A stretch of 35,580 nucleotides of DNA from Oscillospiraceae bacterium (GCA_031268095.1 JAIRXU010000018.1:1-35580); one strand, 5' to 3'; shown: positions 1 through 7,422, counted from the first letter of the stretch. A program made the numbers and translations. Notes: generated by a model from the letters alone, not told the origin.

Positions 1-96
1 TCCCGCCGCCTTGCGAAAGACTTCGAAATCTCCGTTGAATCCGCCGAAACCATCGTTCGCATCTCCCATCTTCGCACCCTGCTGCGTCGGTCATAG
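1..96 (+). CDS. IS5-type DDE transposase, C-terminal end (cut by window start)
   Basis: An open frame runs in from the left edge and stops at TAG 94-96. The 31 visible residues contain RRLAKDFE followed by a hydrophobic helix and a basic end (HLRTLLRRS). From memory of the family this matches the extreme C-terminus of IS5-group DDE transposases, where R-R-L-A-K-D-[FY]-E is typical. Only the tail is present, so catalytic residues and the intactness of the element cannot be judged. The insertion sequence should end within a few tens of bases after the stop, but the other terminal inverted repeat lies outside the window, so the boundary is not mapped. It sits directly against a serine-recombinase remnant. 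Confidence 0.6.
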   Translation, partial: SRRLAKDFEISVESAETIVRISHLRTLLRRS

Positions 97-98
97 GG

Positions 99-410
99 TT
101 GAATACAGGTTCTACATCCACGGCGCAACGCAAAGAGGAAGCCGTCCGCCGTTATGATGAACTCACAGAACGATGCAGAGCCGCTAAAATCGAGGTTGAT
201 GCCCTAAAACAGCAGAAACGCGAACAGGCGGCAACCAAAGAGCGTCTGCGACAGTTCATTACGACCCTGCGGCGTGAAGTCGTACCCCGTTCCGATTTTG
301 ACGAGCAACTCTGGCGTACTGCGGTTGAATCCGTAACCGTTCGCGACAAGAGCAAATACACCGTTAAGTGGAGGAGCGGTACTGAAATCGGGGTAACTGT
401 CACAAAATAG
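99..410 (+). pseudogene. Serine recombinase C-terminal remnant
   Basis: About 100 residues resemble the C-terminal end of large serine recombinases from Firmicutes mobile elements: a charged coiled-coil stretch (RRYDELTERCRAAK onward), then the SDFDEQLWRTAVESVTV segment and a closing SGTEIGVTV strand. The catalytic serine resolvase domain and most of the DNA-binding region are absent. The frame opens only after TGA 36-38, and the only start is a weak TTG at 99 without a ribosome site. The fragment begins where the IS5-type transposase ends, so the simplest reading is a recombinase gene cut by an insertion sequence and left as a scar. A real short protein is unlikely. Family assignment is by motif recall, not by alignment. 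Confidence 0.55.
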
Positions 411-432
411 AGCCACTCCAAGCACCTTATAC

Positions 433-456
433 AGCCCGCGGAAACGCGGGCTTTTT
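433..456 (+). terminator. Rho-independent terminator after recombinase remnant
   Basis: An 8-bp perfect stem (AGCCCGCG / CGCGGGCT) with a GAAA tetraloop is followed by TTTT. It lies 22 bp downstream of the remnant stop codon, where the terminator of the original recombinase gene would be expected. Confidence 0.75.
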
Positions 457-657
457 ACTCACTAAGGTTCTGTGCCATAGTGTTTTTTGTTTTTCTTTGC
501 AAAATACGGCAGTAAAAGCAATCGTTCCAAAGTTGCACCGGTGTGTGCAAAAAACATGCCGTAAGGGGTATGCTGTGTGCAAGGGAAAACAGTCGATTTT
601 GGCAAAACGCGGCACCAACATCCCAATTTTGACCCTAACAAACTACCCCAAATAAAC

Positions 658-681
658 GAAAAACCCCTGTATAACAGGGGT
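658..681 (-). terminator. Terminator of the tRNA/5S operon
   Basis: Read on the minus strand, ACCCCTGT and ACAGGGGT form an 8-bp stem with a 3-base loop, followed by TTTT. It lies downstream of tRNA-Arg, the last gene of the stable-RNA operon. Confidence 0.75.
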
Positions 682-723
682 AATCCGCCGATTTGCGATT
701 GTCGCAAACCTGATAGCAAAATT

Positions 724-800
724 TGGCGCGCCCAGCTGGACTCGAACCAGCGGCCCACTGCTTAGAAGGCAGTTGCTCTATCCGCCTGAGCTATGGGCGC
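724..800 (-). tRNA. tRNA-Arg (anticodon TCT)
   Basis: On the minus strand a full cloverleaf is visible. The acceptor GCGCCCA pairs with TGGGCGC, the anticodon arm is ACTGC-CTTCTAA-GCAGT, the T arm contains GGTTCGAGTCC, and a genomically encoded CCA end is present. Anticodon TCT reads AGA. It is the last gene of the minus-strand operon and the one closest to the mobile-element scar. Confidence 0.96.
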
Positions 801-867
801 ATATTTGTCCGCCAATACTGAAACCCCTTGACTAGCAAGGGGTTCAGCGTTTCGCGATTGATCACTT

Positions 868-943
868 TGGCTCCCCCTGTTGGACTCGAACCAACGACCC
901 TGCGGTTAACAGCCGCATGCTCTACCGGCTGAGCTAAGGAGGA
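868..943 (-). tRNA. tRNA-Asn (anticodon GTT)
   Basis: A full cloverleaf is visible on the minus strand. The acceptor TCCTCCT pairs with AGGGGGA (one G-T), the anticodon arm is TGCGG-CTGTTAA-CCGCA, the T arm contains GGTTCGAGTCC, and CCA is encoded. Anticodon GTT reads AAC/AAU. It lies between the 5S rRNA and tRNA-Arg. A GC-rich hairpin (CCCCTTG/CAAGGGG, 824-842) occupies the spacer to tRNA-Arg; it has no U tail and may be a processing signal. Confidence 0.96.
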
Positions 944-977
944 ATATCGTGTGGGAACCATCCCACAAAGAAAAAAT

Positions 978-1093
978 GTTGGCATCGTCCTATTTTCCCG
1001 GGCAGTCACCCGCCAAGTATCTTCGGCACTCAAGAGCTTAACTACCGTGTTCGGGATGGGAACGGGTGGACCCTCTTGGCTATAGACACCAAC
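978..1093 (-). rRNA. rrf: 5S ribosomal RNA
   Basis: The minus strand shows 5S landmarks: the 5' end TTGGTGTCTATAGC, the loop region CCCGTTCCCATCCCGAAC, the AGTTAAGC segment and a closing 3' end GATGCCAAC that pairs with the 5' end. The length of about 116 nt is normal. It is flanked by tRNA-Glu upstream and tRNA-Asn downstream and is transcribed from the promoter at 1236-1264. No 16S or 23S gene is in the window, so it is not at the end of a standard rrn operon. Ends are placed by helix I pairing and may be off by a few bases. Confidence 0.95.
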
Positions 1094-1128
1094 TATATCG
1101 GAATGCGGAATCCGCATTGCCCGCAAAC

Positions 1129-1204
1129 TGGTGACCCGTACGAGATTCGAACTCGTGTTGCCGGCGTGAGAGGCCGGAGTCTTAGGCCACTTGACCAACG
1201 GGCC
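1129..1204 (-). tRNA. tRNA-Glu (anticodon CTC)
   Basis: A cloverleaf is visible on the minus strand. The acceptor GGCCCGT pairs with ACGGGTC (one G-T), the anticodon arm is CCGGC-CTCTCAC-GCCGG, the T arm contains AGTTCGAATCT, and CCA is encoded. Anticodon CTC reads GAG. It is the first gene of the operon, about 25-30 bp downstream of the -10 box. Confidence 0.95.
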
Positions 1205-1235
1205 AGATCATTAGCACCTCGATAATGACTGAGTT

Positions 1236-1264
1236 ATTATACTTGATCCGACAGCGTTTGTCAA
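1236..1264 (-). promoter_or_regulatory. Consensus sigma-70 promoter of the tRNA/5S operon
   Basis: The minus strand has TTGACA (1264-1259), a 17-bp spacer and TATAAT (1241-1236), which matches the consensus at all twelve positions. Transcription would begin near 1229, about 25 bp before tRNA-Glu. AT-rich runs lie upstream of the -35 box (1265-1300), where an UP element would sit. A full consensus fits strong expression of a stable-RNA operon. Confidence 0.92.
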
Positions 1265-1491
1265 GAGCTTTTTCAAAATTTCTTTGAAAATTTCTTAATT
1301 CGGGGTTGCCAATTCAGTTAGGTGGCTCCTATGGCGCGGAACCGGAACCCAAGCGTCATGGGGAACTCCATTGTTTCTGGGGAATGCGTCCGCCCTGCAA
1401 CCGCAGGAAGCTGCTGCTCCGATGACATACACAGTTTGACCCTTGGTTTTTCACTCCAAAACAGCTCCGACAAAGTCCATTGATGCATAGC
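1265..1491. other. 227-bp gap without a recognised gene
   Basis: This gap lies between the tRNA promoter and the stop codon of the next minus-strand gene. It contains a short hairpin (CCTGC/GCAGG, about 1395-1408) and patches of GC-rich sequence that could fold. I could not match it to 6S, SRP, RNase P or any riboswitch core, and no terminator with a U tail is visible for the gene that ends at 1492. Confidence 0.4.
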
Positions 1492-2574
1492 TTACTGTCC
1501 TGCCCATATGCTGTCCGCCTGCGCCAGTAACGCAGGGAAATCCGTGGCGGCGGCGTAGATTTCGTCCAGAGACGCACGGGTACGTTCGGCAGCAGCGGCG
1601 GCCTCGTAAGCCTCCTCCAGCAGTTCGTGGAGGGTCCTGCGGCAAAAGCTCAGACGGCAGCGGTGAGCCCGAAGGTCTTCTTTTTCCAGGAATCGGGAGG
1701 ACAACACCCGCTGCGCACCCTCGAGATCAATGGGATGGCGGCGGTTGACGCTGAGCAGCGCCAGTCCCAGTTGGGGCAGCAGCAGGTGCTCCGGCGGGCC
1801 GTCTGGATCCAGCAGGCAGGGGCACTGAAAAACGTCCAGGCCATTGCCCAAGGCATAAGCCCGCAGGATTGATAGAATTCCGGGAACGGCGGCGCCGCAG
1901 TCGTCCTCGAACAGAAACACGGTGGGGCATATGTCCAATACAGCGGCGCGGCGCAGCAACAGCCCTTGCCCCGTCACGGCGGTTAGGAAGCGCCGTGACT
2001 CCAGCCCTACGCGTCCGCTGGGAGCGGGAAAATGCCGGGCGGCAAAGCGGGCGGCGTAGCGCTCCACCTTTCCCGCGTCGGTACAGCCGGCCGCCACAAA
2101 GGCCATATCCCGTTTGATGGCCCGGGCCGCCTTGAGAAAACGTACGCAGCGGGCTTGCTCCCGGTGCAGGTCCGCCATCAGGCGAAGGATTTCTCCCCGC
2201 CGCTCTTGCAAGATCGGTTTATGCCAAAAAACATTCAGCGCGACGGTCTCTTCGCAGGCACCGGGACAGCGGAGATCCCAGGCGCCGGGGCCGTCCGCAT
2301 CCAGAAAGCAGAATTTTTCATCCGGCAGGCGCACTGCGCAAAGGCTGTCGCCCCCACGGGCATCTGGAAAACACTCCACCCGCCGCCCCGCTGTCTGGGC
2401 CAAATCCGCCATTCGGCGCAGAAATGCTTCCGTCCCGCCGCCCAAACCGCCCCGGCAAAGCCAGGCCCGCCAGCCCTCCTGCGGATGATAGAGGGTTGGG
2501 AGCTCCGATGCGATCCCCTGGGCCGTCGCGGTCCGAATAAACAATTGTTGCACTTGCTGCGCCGCCTGCGGCAT
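1492..2574 (-). CDS. PRK06851-like protein with degenerate P-loops
   Basis: A 360-residue protein of unknown function. The layout resembles the PRK06851 family, which has two P-loop NTPase halves. Each half is recognisable by what follows the P-loop: in the first, D-S-L-x-x-V-x-x-P, a D-x-D-G-P-G-A-W-D segment and PGACEETVALNVFW; in the second, the LDPDG and LLLPQLGLALLSVN segments. Both Walker A loops are lost. The first reads GGLGGGTEA (about 42-50) where the family has G-G-P-G-T-G-K-S-T, and the second (FEDDCGAAVPG) has no GK[ST]. Nucleotide binding in the usual way is therefore unlikely. The start is ATG 2574 because GGAGGT lies 6 bases upstream; a GTG at 2580 would touch the ribosome site. 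It is a single-gene unit with no terminator seen. Family assignment is by pattern, with moderate certainty. Confidence 0.7.
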   Translation of the reverse strand: MPQAAQQVQQLFIRTATAQGIASELPTLYHPQEGWRAWLCRGGLGGGTEAFLRRMADLAQTAGRRVECFPDARGGDSLCAVRLPDEKFCFLDADGPGAWDLRCPGACEETVALNVFWHKPILQERRGEILRLMADLHREQARCVRFLKAARAIKRDMAFVAAGCTDAGKVERYAARFAARHFPAPSGRVGLESRRFLTAVTGQGLLLRRAAVLDICPTVFLFEDDCGAAVPGILSILRAYALGNGLDVFQCPCLLDPDGPPEHLLLPQLGLALLSVNRRHPIDLEGAQRVLSSRFLEKEDLRAHRCRLSFCRRTLHELLEEAYEAAAAAERTRASLDEIYAAATDFPALLAQADSIWAGQ

Positions 2575-2657
2575 ATGCACACCTCCAAGTCAGAATTCAT
2601 TACAAGAAATTCTATTCAAAGAGGGCCTGGCAGGTGCCTGGGCAGGTGCACACGCAT

Positions 2658-2695
2658 AAAAAAATCCCGCCCCCTTCCCGGAACGGGATTTTTTT
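2658..2695 (-). terminator. Terminator after the GPH symporter gene
   Basis: Seven A, TCCCG, a 14-base middle, CGGGA and seven or more T form a hairpin with an A/T tail on both sides. It lies 17 bp after the stop of the minus-strand symporter gene. It could work in either direction. Confidence 0.85.
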
Positions 2696-2711
2696 ACAAT
2701 AATAACACCGG

Positions 2712-4367
2712 TTATTCCGCCGCCTGCCCGGCTTCCCGGCGCCGGGCCTGGAGTTCCGCAAGGATCTCCTGATAGGCCGCAGGATCCAGCGCGTATTTCC
2801 AGGTGGGGATAACCGCCAGCAGGTTGCCGACAGCGGGGATGATGGATACGGCAAAGAACATGATGAAGAAGAACCAGTAGAGCTGGTCGGGGCTCAGGGA
2901 CAGATGCAGCACCTTGCCTGTAATGGGATCGTTCAGGATTTTGTCGTAGACTGGCGCCATGACACCGCGGGCCATCAGATCCCGGGGGGCCTGCTTGACC
3001 GCCGGATCGTCGATCAGCGCTTGCAGGGCCTGCACGTTCTCGCCCGAATAACCGACCAGCGCGCAGAGGCTGGTATAAATGATGGTGGAGATGCCGTTCC
3101 CGATTTTCGTCATGAAGGTCTGGCCGGAATAGAACACCCCATCGGGCCGGATGTGGTTGTGGTAGTCTTCGTAGTCCACCGCGTCGGCGATCATATTCGT
3201 CTGCACCGCCATATACAGTCCCAGGCAGACGCCTTTGATAGCAAACATGACCATCAGCGGAATCAGCAGCGGCAGCGCGGTTAAACCACCCTCGACGCGG
3301 GTAGAAATCAGGAACAGCGCCATGATGGAAAGGTTCGGGATAATCTCCACCAAACAGGAAGCGTTGTACAGCGTCTTCTTCGCAAAGCGGTCCGACAGCT
3401 TCGGCACCAGCACTGTCGTCCCAAACATGCCCAGAAAGAGTCCGCCGCCGATTAAGGCGATGTACATCAGGGCCTTGCCGGGATCTTTGTTCGCGAAGTA
3501 AAACGAAACCATGGTAATAGCCACCAGCATGGTAAGGTTGCGCGGCGCCGCCAGAACGCCGGAAATCAGCAGTTGGCGGAACGGTTTGTTGCGCCACATC
3601 ATCTTGAAGTTTTCGCCGACTTTGTTCACCTTCCCGGAGGGCGGAATCTTTTCTCTGGTGAAGATCCCTGCCATCTGGAAGGTCACACAGCCGATGACCG
3701 TAAAGACCAGCGCCATAATAATGTATGCTTTGCGCTCCATGTTCAGCATGATGGCCGGATCGGTTTCACCGTGCAGCAGAATTTCCTTCAACTTCAGCGC
3801 CAGGGGCTGGAAGCCCAGTACCACGATCGCGGTGCCGATTCCCGCCGCGATGCGCAGGTTAGCCTGGAGCTGCTTGCGGTGTTTCTCGACCTCCGTTATC
3901 AGCGAGGAAACGCCCCAAAGGGGGATATCCCCCGCCGTATAGCTCATGCCCCAGCAAATATAGAATCCGCCGGCCCAGAGCACAACGCCGGCGTTGTGCA
4001 ACGCCGAAGCGCCCTCGCTGTGGTCGTAGACCCCGCCCAGGAAACAGAGCATGGTCACCACCAGCACGATGCTTGGGACAAAGAGCAGGTAGGGGCGACA
4101 TTTGCCCCAGCGGCTGCGGGTACGGTCTACGATGGTCCCCATGATGGGATCATTAAACGCGTCCCACACCTGAGCGACGGCCAGAATGACGCCGACGATG
4201 CTTGCCGGAATCAGCTGGAGGTTCGAAATAAAGTAAGCTGTGAAGGCCATGTTAGCAACGTTATAGATGATGTTCTGCCCGAACATGCCCGTCATGTACA
4301 TGCGGCTCTCGAACTTGGTGTAGGTTTTCAGCCCGCCGACTTCGGGCGCGCTCCGCTGCTTTGCCAT
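2712..4367 (-). CDS. GPH-family (MFS) sugar/cation symporter
   Basis: A 551-residue polytopic membrane protein. The segment AFNDPIMGTIVDRTRSRWGK, followed by CRPYLL, is the signature of the glycoside-pentoside-hexuronide:cation symporter family (melibiose/xyloside carrier type) at the loop after the second helix. About 12 hydrophobic segments follow, with a second family-like stretch (IADAVDYEDYH) in the C-terminal half. The family moves sugars or glycosides with Na+ or H+; the substrate cannot be read from sequence. It is about 80-100 residues longer than many members, with the extra length in loops near the C-terminus (about 430-490). The start is ATG 4367, with AAGGGG upstream. It lies 25 bp downstream of a zinc-ribbon membrane protein, so the two are probably co-transcribed. 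No sugar-processing enzyme is adjacent. Confidence 0.88.
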   Translation of the reverse strand: MAKQRSAPEVGGLKTYTKFESRMYMTGMFGQNIIYNVANMAFTAYFISNLQLIPASIVGVILAVAQVWDAFNDPIMGTIVDRTRSRWGKCRPYLLFVPSIVLVVTMLCFLGGVYDHSEGASALHNAGVVLWAGGFYICWGMSYTAGDIPLWGVSSLITEVEKHRKQLQANLRIAAGIGTAIVVLGFQPLALKLKEILLHGETDPAIMLNMERKAYIIMALVFTVIGCVTFQMAGIFTREKIPPSGKVNKVGENFKMMWRNKPFRQLLISGVLAAPRNLTMLVAITMVSFYFANKDPGKALMYIALIGGGLFLGMFGTTVLVPKLSDRFAKKTLYNASCLVEIIPNLSIMALFLISTRVEGGLTALPLLIPLMVMFAIKGVCLGLYMAVQTNMIADAVDYEDYHNHIRPDGVFYSGQTFMTKIGNGISTIIYTSLCALVGYSGENVQALQALIDDPAVKQAPRDLMARGVMAPVYDKILNDPITGKVLHLSLSPDQLYWFFFIMFFAVSIIPAVGNLLAVIPTWKYALDPAAYQEILAELQARRREAGQAAE

Positions 4368-4392
4368 GTGGCGATCCCCTTCCTTCCAACAA

Positions 4393-5262
4393 TTATTCTG
4401 CCGGTTCCGCTTCGGGGATGGCTTCCTCTGCCTCCGCCGCCGCGCGCTGTGCGCGCATGTCATCCAGAGTAATGCCCTTCGCCTGGGCTTCGATTACTTC
4501 TTCCTCTCGAAATCCGCTGATATAACACTGCTTATACTTCACAGGAACGCCGCCTTTGGCTTTGATGAGAATGCTTACCACCAGCGGCAGCGCGAAAGTC
4601 AGGGGAACCAGATATGCGCCAAACCCGACGGAACCGTTCACCGCGCCGGGCAGAACGCTGCCGCTTTGGGCAATGAACTGCCGGAACGCGATAATCCCAA
4701 ATCCGGCGGAAACGATGCCCAGTGCGGCAATCACAATACTGCGCCGAAAGCCTTTGGAGGATCCGGCCAGAAACGAGGTTCCCAGTCCGAGCACCACGGC
4801 CACCAGCGCCAGAATCACGGCTATGAGCGCCAGAAAATACCAGAGAAAGGTCTTGCCCAACGCGGGAGATCCTATTATGGTAAACAGCGCGCCGAAGTCG
4901 AGGTTTGAGAGTACGTCGATCAGCTTAATCAGGTTCAGCGTGATGGGCTTGCCCTCGGTCGTTGCGGCAAGGAAGGGGCCTTCGGCCGTCAGTTTCGCCA
5001 GCGGAAGGAACAGGGCCCCCAGCGGCGCAAACAGCAGCACCAGCCGGGCGATGGCCCAGCCATTTCCAATCAGAGAAGCCTTGGCGCGGTCCATTTTTTT
5101 CTGGAACTGCGCGTTCTCGGTTTCGACGCGGTCCGCGTCAGCCAGCAGCCGTTCTTCCATCCGATAATACAGGATGTTGGTGCCGCAGTCCGGACAGTTT
5201 GGCTTCCAGTCCGTCCATTTGAGTTTGCGGCCGCAGTTAGGATTCGGACAATATGTTGCCAT
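4393..5262 (-). CDS. Zinc-ribbon membrane protein of unknown function
   Basis: A 289-residue protein. The N-terminus has a four-cysteine zinc ribbon (C-P-N-P-N-C at about residues 5-10 and C-P-D-C at about 23-26). A short charged helix (about 32-60, DADRVETENAQFQKKMDRAK) follows, then about four hydrophobic segments (about 68-90, 135-170, 180-205, 225-245), and an acidic Ala/Glu-rich tail ending EEAIPEAEPAE. I do not recognise the family. The layout, a cytosolic zinc ribbon on a multi-pass membrane domain, is common among uncharacterised Clostridia proteins. The start is ATG 5262 behind TGGAG. It is the first gene of a two-gene unit with the GPH symporter and has its own promoter at 5358-5387. 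Confidence 0.75.
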   Translation of the reverse strand: MATYCPNPNCGRKLKWTDWKPNCPDCGTNILYYRMEERLLADADRVETENAQFQKKMDRAKASLIGNGWAIARLVLLFAPLGALFLPLAKLTAEGPFLAATTEGKPITLNLIKLIDVLSNLDFGALFTIIGSPALGKTFLWYFLALIAVILALVAVVLGLGTSFLAGSSKGFRRSIVIAALGIVSAGFGIIAFRQFIAQSGSVLPGAVNGSVGFGAYLVPLTFALPLVVSILIKAKGGVPVKYKQCYISGFREEEVIEAQAKGITLDDMRAQRAAAEAEEAIPEAEPAE

Positions 5263-5357
5263 GCACAACGCTCCATTTCGTTTGATTTCTGTCTGCGCCC
5301 GCGGCATCCAAAAGGATTTTCCATAGAAATTGGAGGCCGCGCGGACGTTCCTTTGTG

Positions 5358-5387
5358 ATTATAGCACAACTGCGGTACCGGAATCAA
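5358..5387 (-). promoter_or_regulatory. Promoter of the zinc-ribbon/GPH operon
   Basis: The minus strand has TTGATT (5387-5382), an 18-bp spacer and TATAAT (5363-5358). It is back to back with the plus-strand degV promoter at 5396-5424, with only 8 bp between the two -35 boxes, so the two units share one divergent control region. Confidence 0.65.
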
Positions 5388-5395
5388 GTTTTTTC

Positions 5396-5424
5396 TTTAC
5401 AATTCGTGATATTTCTGTTATACT
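5396..5424 (+). promoter_or_regulatory. Promoter of the degV pair
   Basis: TTTACA (5396-5401), a 17-bp spacer and TATACT (5419-5424). Transcription would start near 5431, giving an approximately 85-base leader before the first DegV start. Confidence 0.75.
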
Positions 5425-5514
5425 TCTGGAGGGATATGTCAATAGCCTCGATTTGGGCGTACGGCGCCCTCCGCCGAAGCAAAGCGGCGAAAGAAAAGAA
5501 AGGATCATGCCTGC

Positions 5515-6405
5515 GTGAGCAATTTGAGCAAAGGGAACCATCCAGACAAACCGGTTACGATCTCCACCGACAGCGCCTGCGATCTTGTGCTGCCCCTCCG
5601 GGAGGAATTTTCGGTCGCGGTCCTGCCGCTCTACATCAACGTGGAGGGTGAATTTTTCAAGGATGGGGTAGATATCTTTCCGCCGGATATCTTTCGCATC
5701 TACGAAGAACGGGGGATCATCCCAAAAACGGCGGCCGCTTCCGTCGGCGACTATTTGTCGTTCTTCCAGCAATACACGGGCCAGGGCCGTGCAGTGGTTC
5801 ATGTGTCGCTCAGTTCCAGATTGTCTTCCTCCTTTCGCAACGCCATGCTGGCGGCGGCCGAGCTCGAGGACGTCTATGTCGTCGATTCCCTGGCCTTCAC
5901 TGTTGCTCAGGGAATGCTGACGGTTCAGGGCTGTCTGCTGCGGGACCAAGGATTCACCGCACGGGAGGTCGCGGCGCGGCTGGAGCAATTGCGGCACAAA
6001 ATCCGGGCGTATTTCATCGTCGACAAGCTGGACTTCCTGGTCAAGGGCGGACGCTGTTCCGCAGTGAACGCCTTCGGTGCCAATCTGCTCAGTCTGCGTC
6101 CCTCGATCGTAATAAACGCCCAAAACGGCGACCTCGTGGTAGGGAAAAAATACCGGGGCAAGCTCGCCGCCGTGCAGGAATCTTTTCTCCGGGACTGCGC
6201 TGCCGCCAGCGCCGATTTTGACCCCGCCATGCTGTGGTGCATGCATACGCCGGATATGCAACCCGCACAGTATGAACCTCTCCGCCACTTGGCCCAGGAA
6301 CTTTTCCCCCAGGTCGGCCGGTTAGTCCTGGGCGCCATCACAGGTTGCATGATCGTTTCCCATTGCGGTAAAAACTGCATAGCTTTCGTTGCCCTGGAGA
6401 AATAA
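5515..6405 (+). CDS. DegV family fatty-acid-binding protein (first copy)
   Basis: A 296-residue DegV protein. Family members bind a long-chain fatty acid in a cleft between two alpha/beta lobes, and some (FakB) present it to the kinase FakA for phospholipid synthesis. Visible marks are the opening strand TISTDSACDL, the LPLYINVEGE strand, the SSRLSSSFRNA loop, VYVVDS, and KGGRCSAVNAFGANLLSLRP, the conserved G-G-R motif. The start is taken as GTG 5515, with AAGGA 10 bases upstream. An ATG at 5507 has poor spacing and reads only Met-Pro-Ala before a stop that overlaps the GTG. The second DegV gene follows after 111 bp with no terminator between, so they are likely one transcript. No fakA is in the window. 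Confidence 0.9.
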   Translation: MSNLSKGNHPDKPVTISTDSACDLVLPLREEFSVAVLPLYINVEGEFFKDGVDIFPPDIFRIYEERGIIPKTAAASVGDYLSFFQQYTGQGRAVVHVSLSSRLSSSFRNAMLAAAELEDVYVVDSLAFTVAQGMLTVQGCLLRDQGFTAREVAARLEQLRHKIRAYFIVDKLDFLVKGGRCSAVNAFGANLLSLRPSIVINAQNGDLVVGKKYRGKLAAVQESFLRDCAAASADFDPAMLWCMHTPDMQPAQYEPLRHLAQELFPQVGRLVLGAITGCMIVSHCGKNCIAFVALEK

Positions 6406-6516
6406 GCAAACGTATAAAGCGGGCGTTCTGCGCATATCCCATAGTATGTCTGACCTCTGGATTTCATCACCGGCGCCAGCATTCCCAATCAATATTAAAG
6501 CAAAGAGGACATCGTT

Positions 6517-7374
6517 ATGCCAAAGCCTATCCTGCTTTCCACGGACAGCACAGCGGACCTTCCGCCGGAGGATGCCCAGCGTTATCAGGTTTCCTCCCTG
6601 CCCATCTATATCAACCTCTTCGGCATGAGCTTTCGGGACGGGATTGACATCTCCCCTGCCGAAATTTTTACAGCCTATGCCGAACAACGCGTCATCCCCA
6701 CTACTTCCGCCATTCCCGTCGGCGATTACGAAGATTATTTCACCCGCCTGACAGAGAACGGAACCAAGGCCGTCCTCCACTTCTGCTTGGGCGGAGAGAT
6801 TTCCAGTTCCTACCGGAACGCTGTGATTGCCGCCAAAGAGCTTGAGGACGTCTATGTCATCGACAGCGAGAGCATGAGCGTCGGTATGGCGCTGCAAATC
6901 ATCCGGGCGGGGCAATGGCGAGACAAGGGAAGTCTTTCCGCCGCGGAACTCGCGGAAGTCTGCCTGCGGGAACGCAAGCGTGTGCGCACCACAGCCCTGC
7001 TGGGCTCGCCCACCTATATGCACAAAAGCGGCCGCTGTTCGGCGGTCTCCGCCCTGGGCGCTAATCTGCTGAGTATTCGCCCCATGTTGGGCATGACCGA
7101 CGGACGCCTGGGCGTCATCAAGAAACTGCGGGGGAAATCCGCCGCCGTCCAGCATGAGTACATCAGCATCCTGCTGGAAGAATCGGAGCGCATTGACCCT
7201 TCCATTGGGTTCCTGTATCACACCGGCGTTTCTCCGGAGGAATTTGCTTCCGCCGTCGCCCAGGTGGAGGGCGCGGAAATCTTCCGGGAACTGCGCACGG
7301 GTCACGGCGGCAGCGTACTTTGCACCCACTGCGGCGACCGCTGCCTGATCTTCATGTATATGTATCAGGAATAA
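6517..7374 (+). CDS. DegV family fatty-acid-binding protein (second copy)
   Basis: A 285-residue paralogue of the preceding gene. Shared segments are ILLSTDSTADLP, LPIYINLFG, ISSSYRNAVIAAKELEDVYV, VIDSES and HKSGRCSAVSALGANLLSIRP. The lipid-contact Ser/Thr segments near the N-terminus (STDST) and the GEISSSYRNA loop are intact. The C-terminal ends differ most between the two copies, but both keep the THCGDRC or SHCGKNC stretch. The start is ATG 6517, with AGAGGA upstream. It is the last gene before a strong terminator. Two tandem copies with different pockets suggest different acyl-chain preferences; that is inference. Confidence 0.92.
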   Translation: MPKPILLSTDSTADLPPEDAQRYQVSSLPIYINLFGMSFRDGIDISPAEIFTAYAEQRVIPTTSAIPVGDYEDYFTRLTENGTKAVLHFCLGGEISSSYRNAVIAAKELEDVYVIDSESMSVGMALQIIRAGQWRDKGSLSAAELAEVCLRERKRVRTTALLGSPTYMHKSGRCSAVSALGANLLSIRPMLGMTDGRLGVIKKLRGKSAAVQHEYISILLEESERIDPSIGFLYHTGVSPEEFASAVAQVEGAEIFRELRTGHGGSVLCTHCGDRCLIFMYMYQE

Positions 7375-7378
7375 AAAA

Positions 7379-7415
7379 CGCCCCTGCGCCGCGCCGGACG
7401 CAGGGACGTTTTTTT
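7379..7415 (+). terminator. Terminator between convergent degV and secreted-protein genes
   Basis: CCCTGC (7382-7387) pairs with GCAGGG (7400-7405) and is flanked by A6 on the left and T7 on the right. It lies right after the second degV stop and 8 bp from the stop of the minus-strand gene, so it can serve both directions. Confidence 0.88.
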
Positions 7416-7422
7416 GAGTCGT

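Larger units (their letters stand above)
411..723. other. Gene-free stretch between mobile-element scar and tRNA operon
   Basis: These 313 bases hold the plus-strand terminator at 433-456, the minus-strand terminator at 658-681 and a perfect 7-bp hairpin with a 3-base loop at 692-708 (TTTGCGA/TCGCAAA), which lies just after the 3' end of tRNA-Arg. I see no coding signal in the rest. Possible frames here lack ribosome sites, and one of them reads into the antisense of tRNA-Arg. Confidence 0.6.

Noticed and set aside
577-765. 62-codon plus-strand frame ending RAQLDSNQRPTA
   Set aside because: Its end is the antisense of tRNA-Arg, a well-known false ORF, and it has no ribosome site.
791-1198. 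135-codon minus-strand frame across tRNA-Asn, 5S and tRNA-Glu
   Set aside because: It reads through structured RNA genes, so it is not a protein gene.
1265-1491. Candidate structured RNA (6S- or SRP-like)
   Set aside because: I tried to match 6S and SRP cores on both strands. The SRP tetraloop segment and a closed 6S stem are missing.
5507-5518. ATG 5507 as start of the first DegV protein
   Set aside because: It reads Met-Pro-Ala and stops; the DegV frame begins at GTG 5515, which the stop overlaps.
5436-5651. Small ORF from ATG 5436 in the degV leader
   Set aside because: The ribosome-like GGAGGG is only two bases away and the frame runs out of register into degV.
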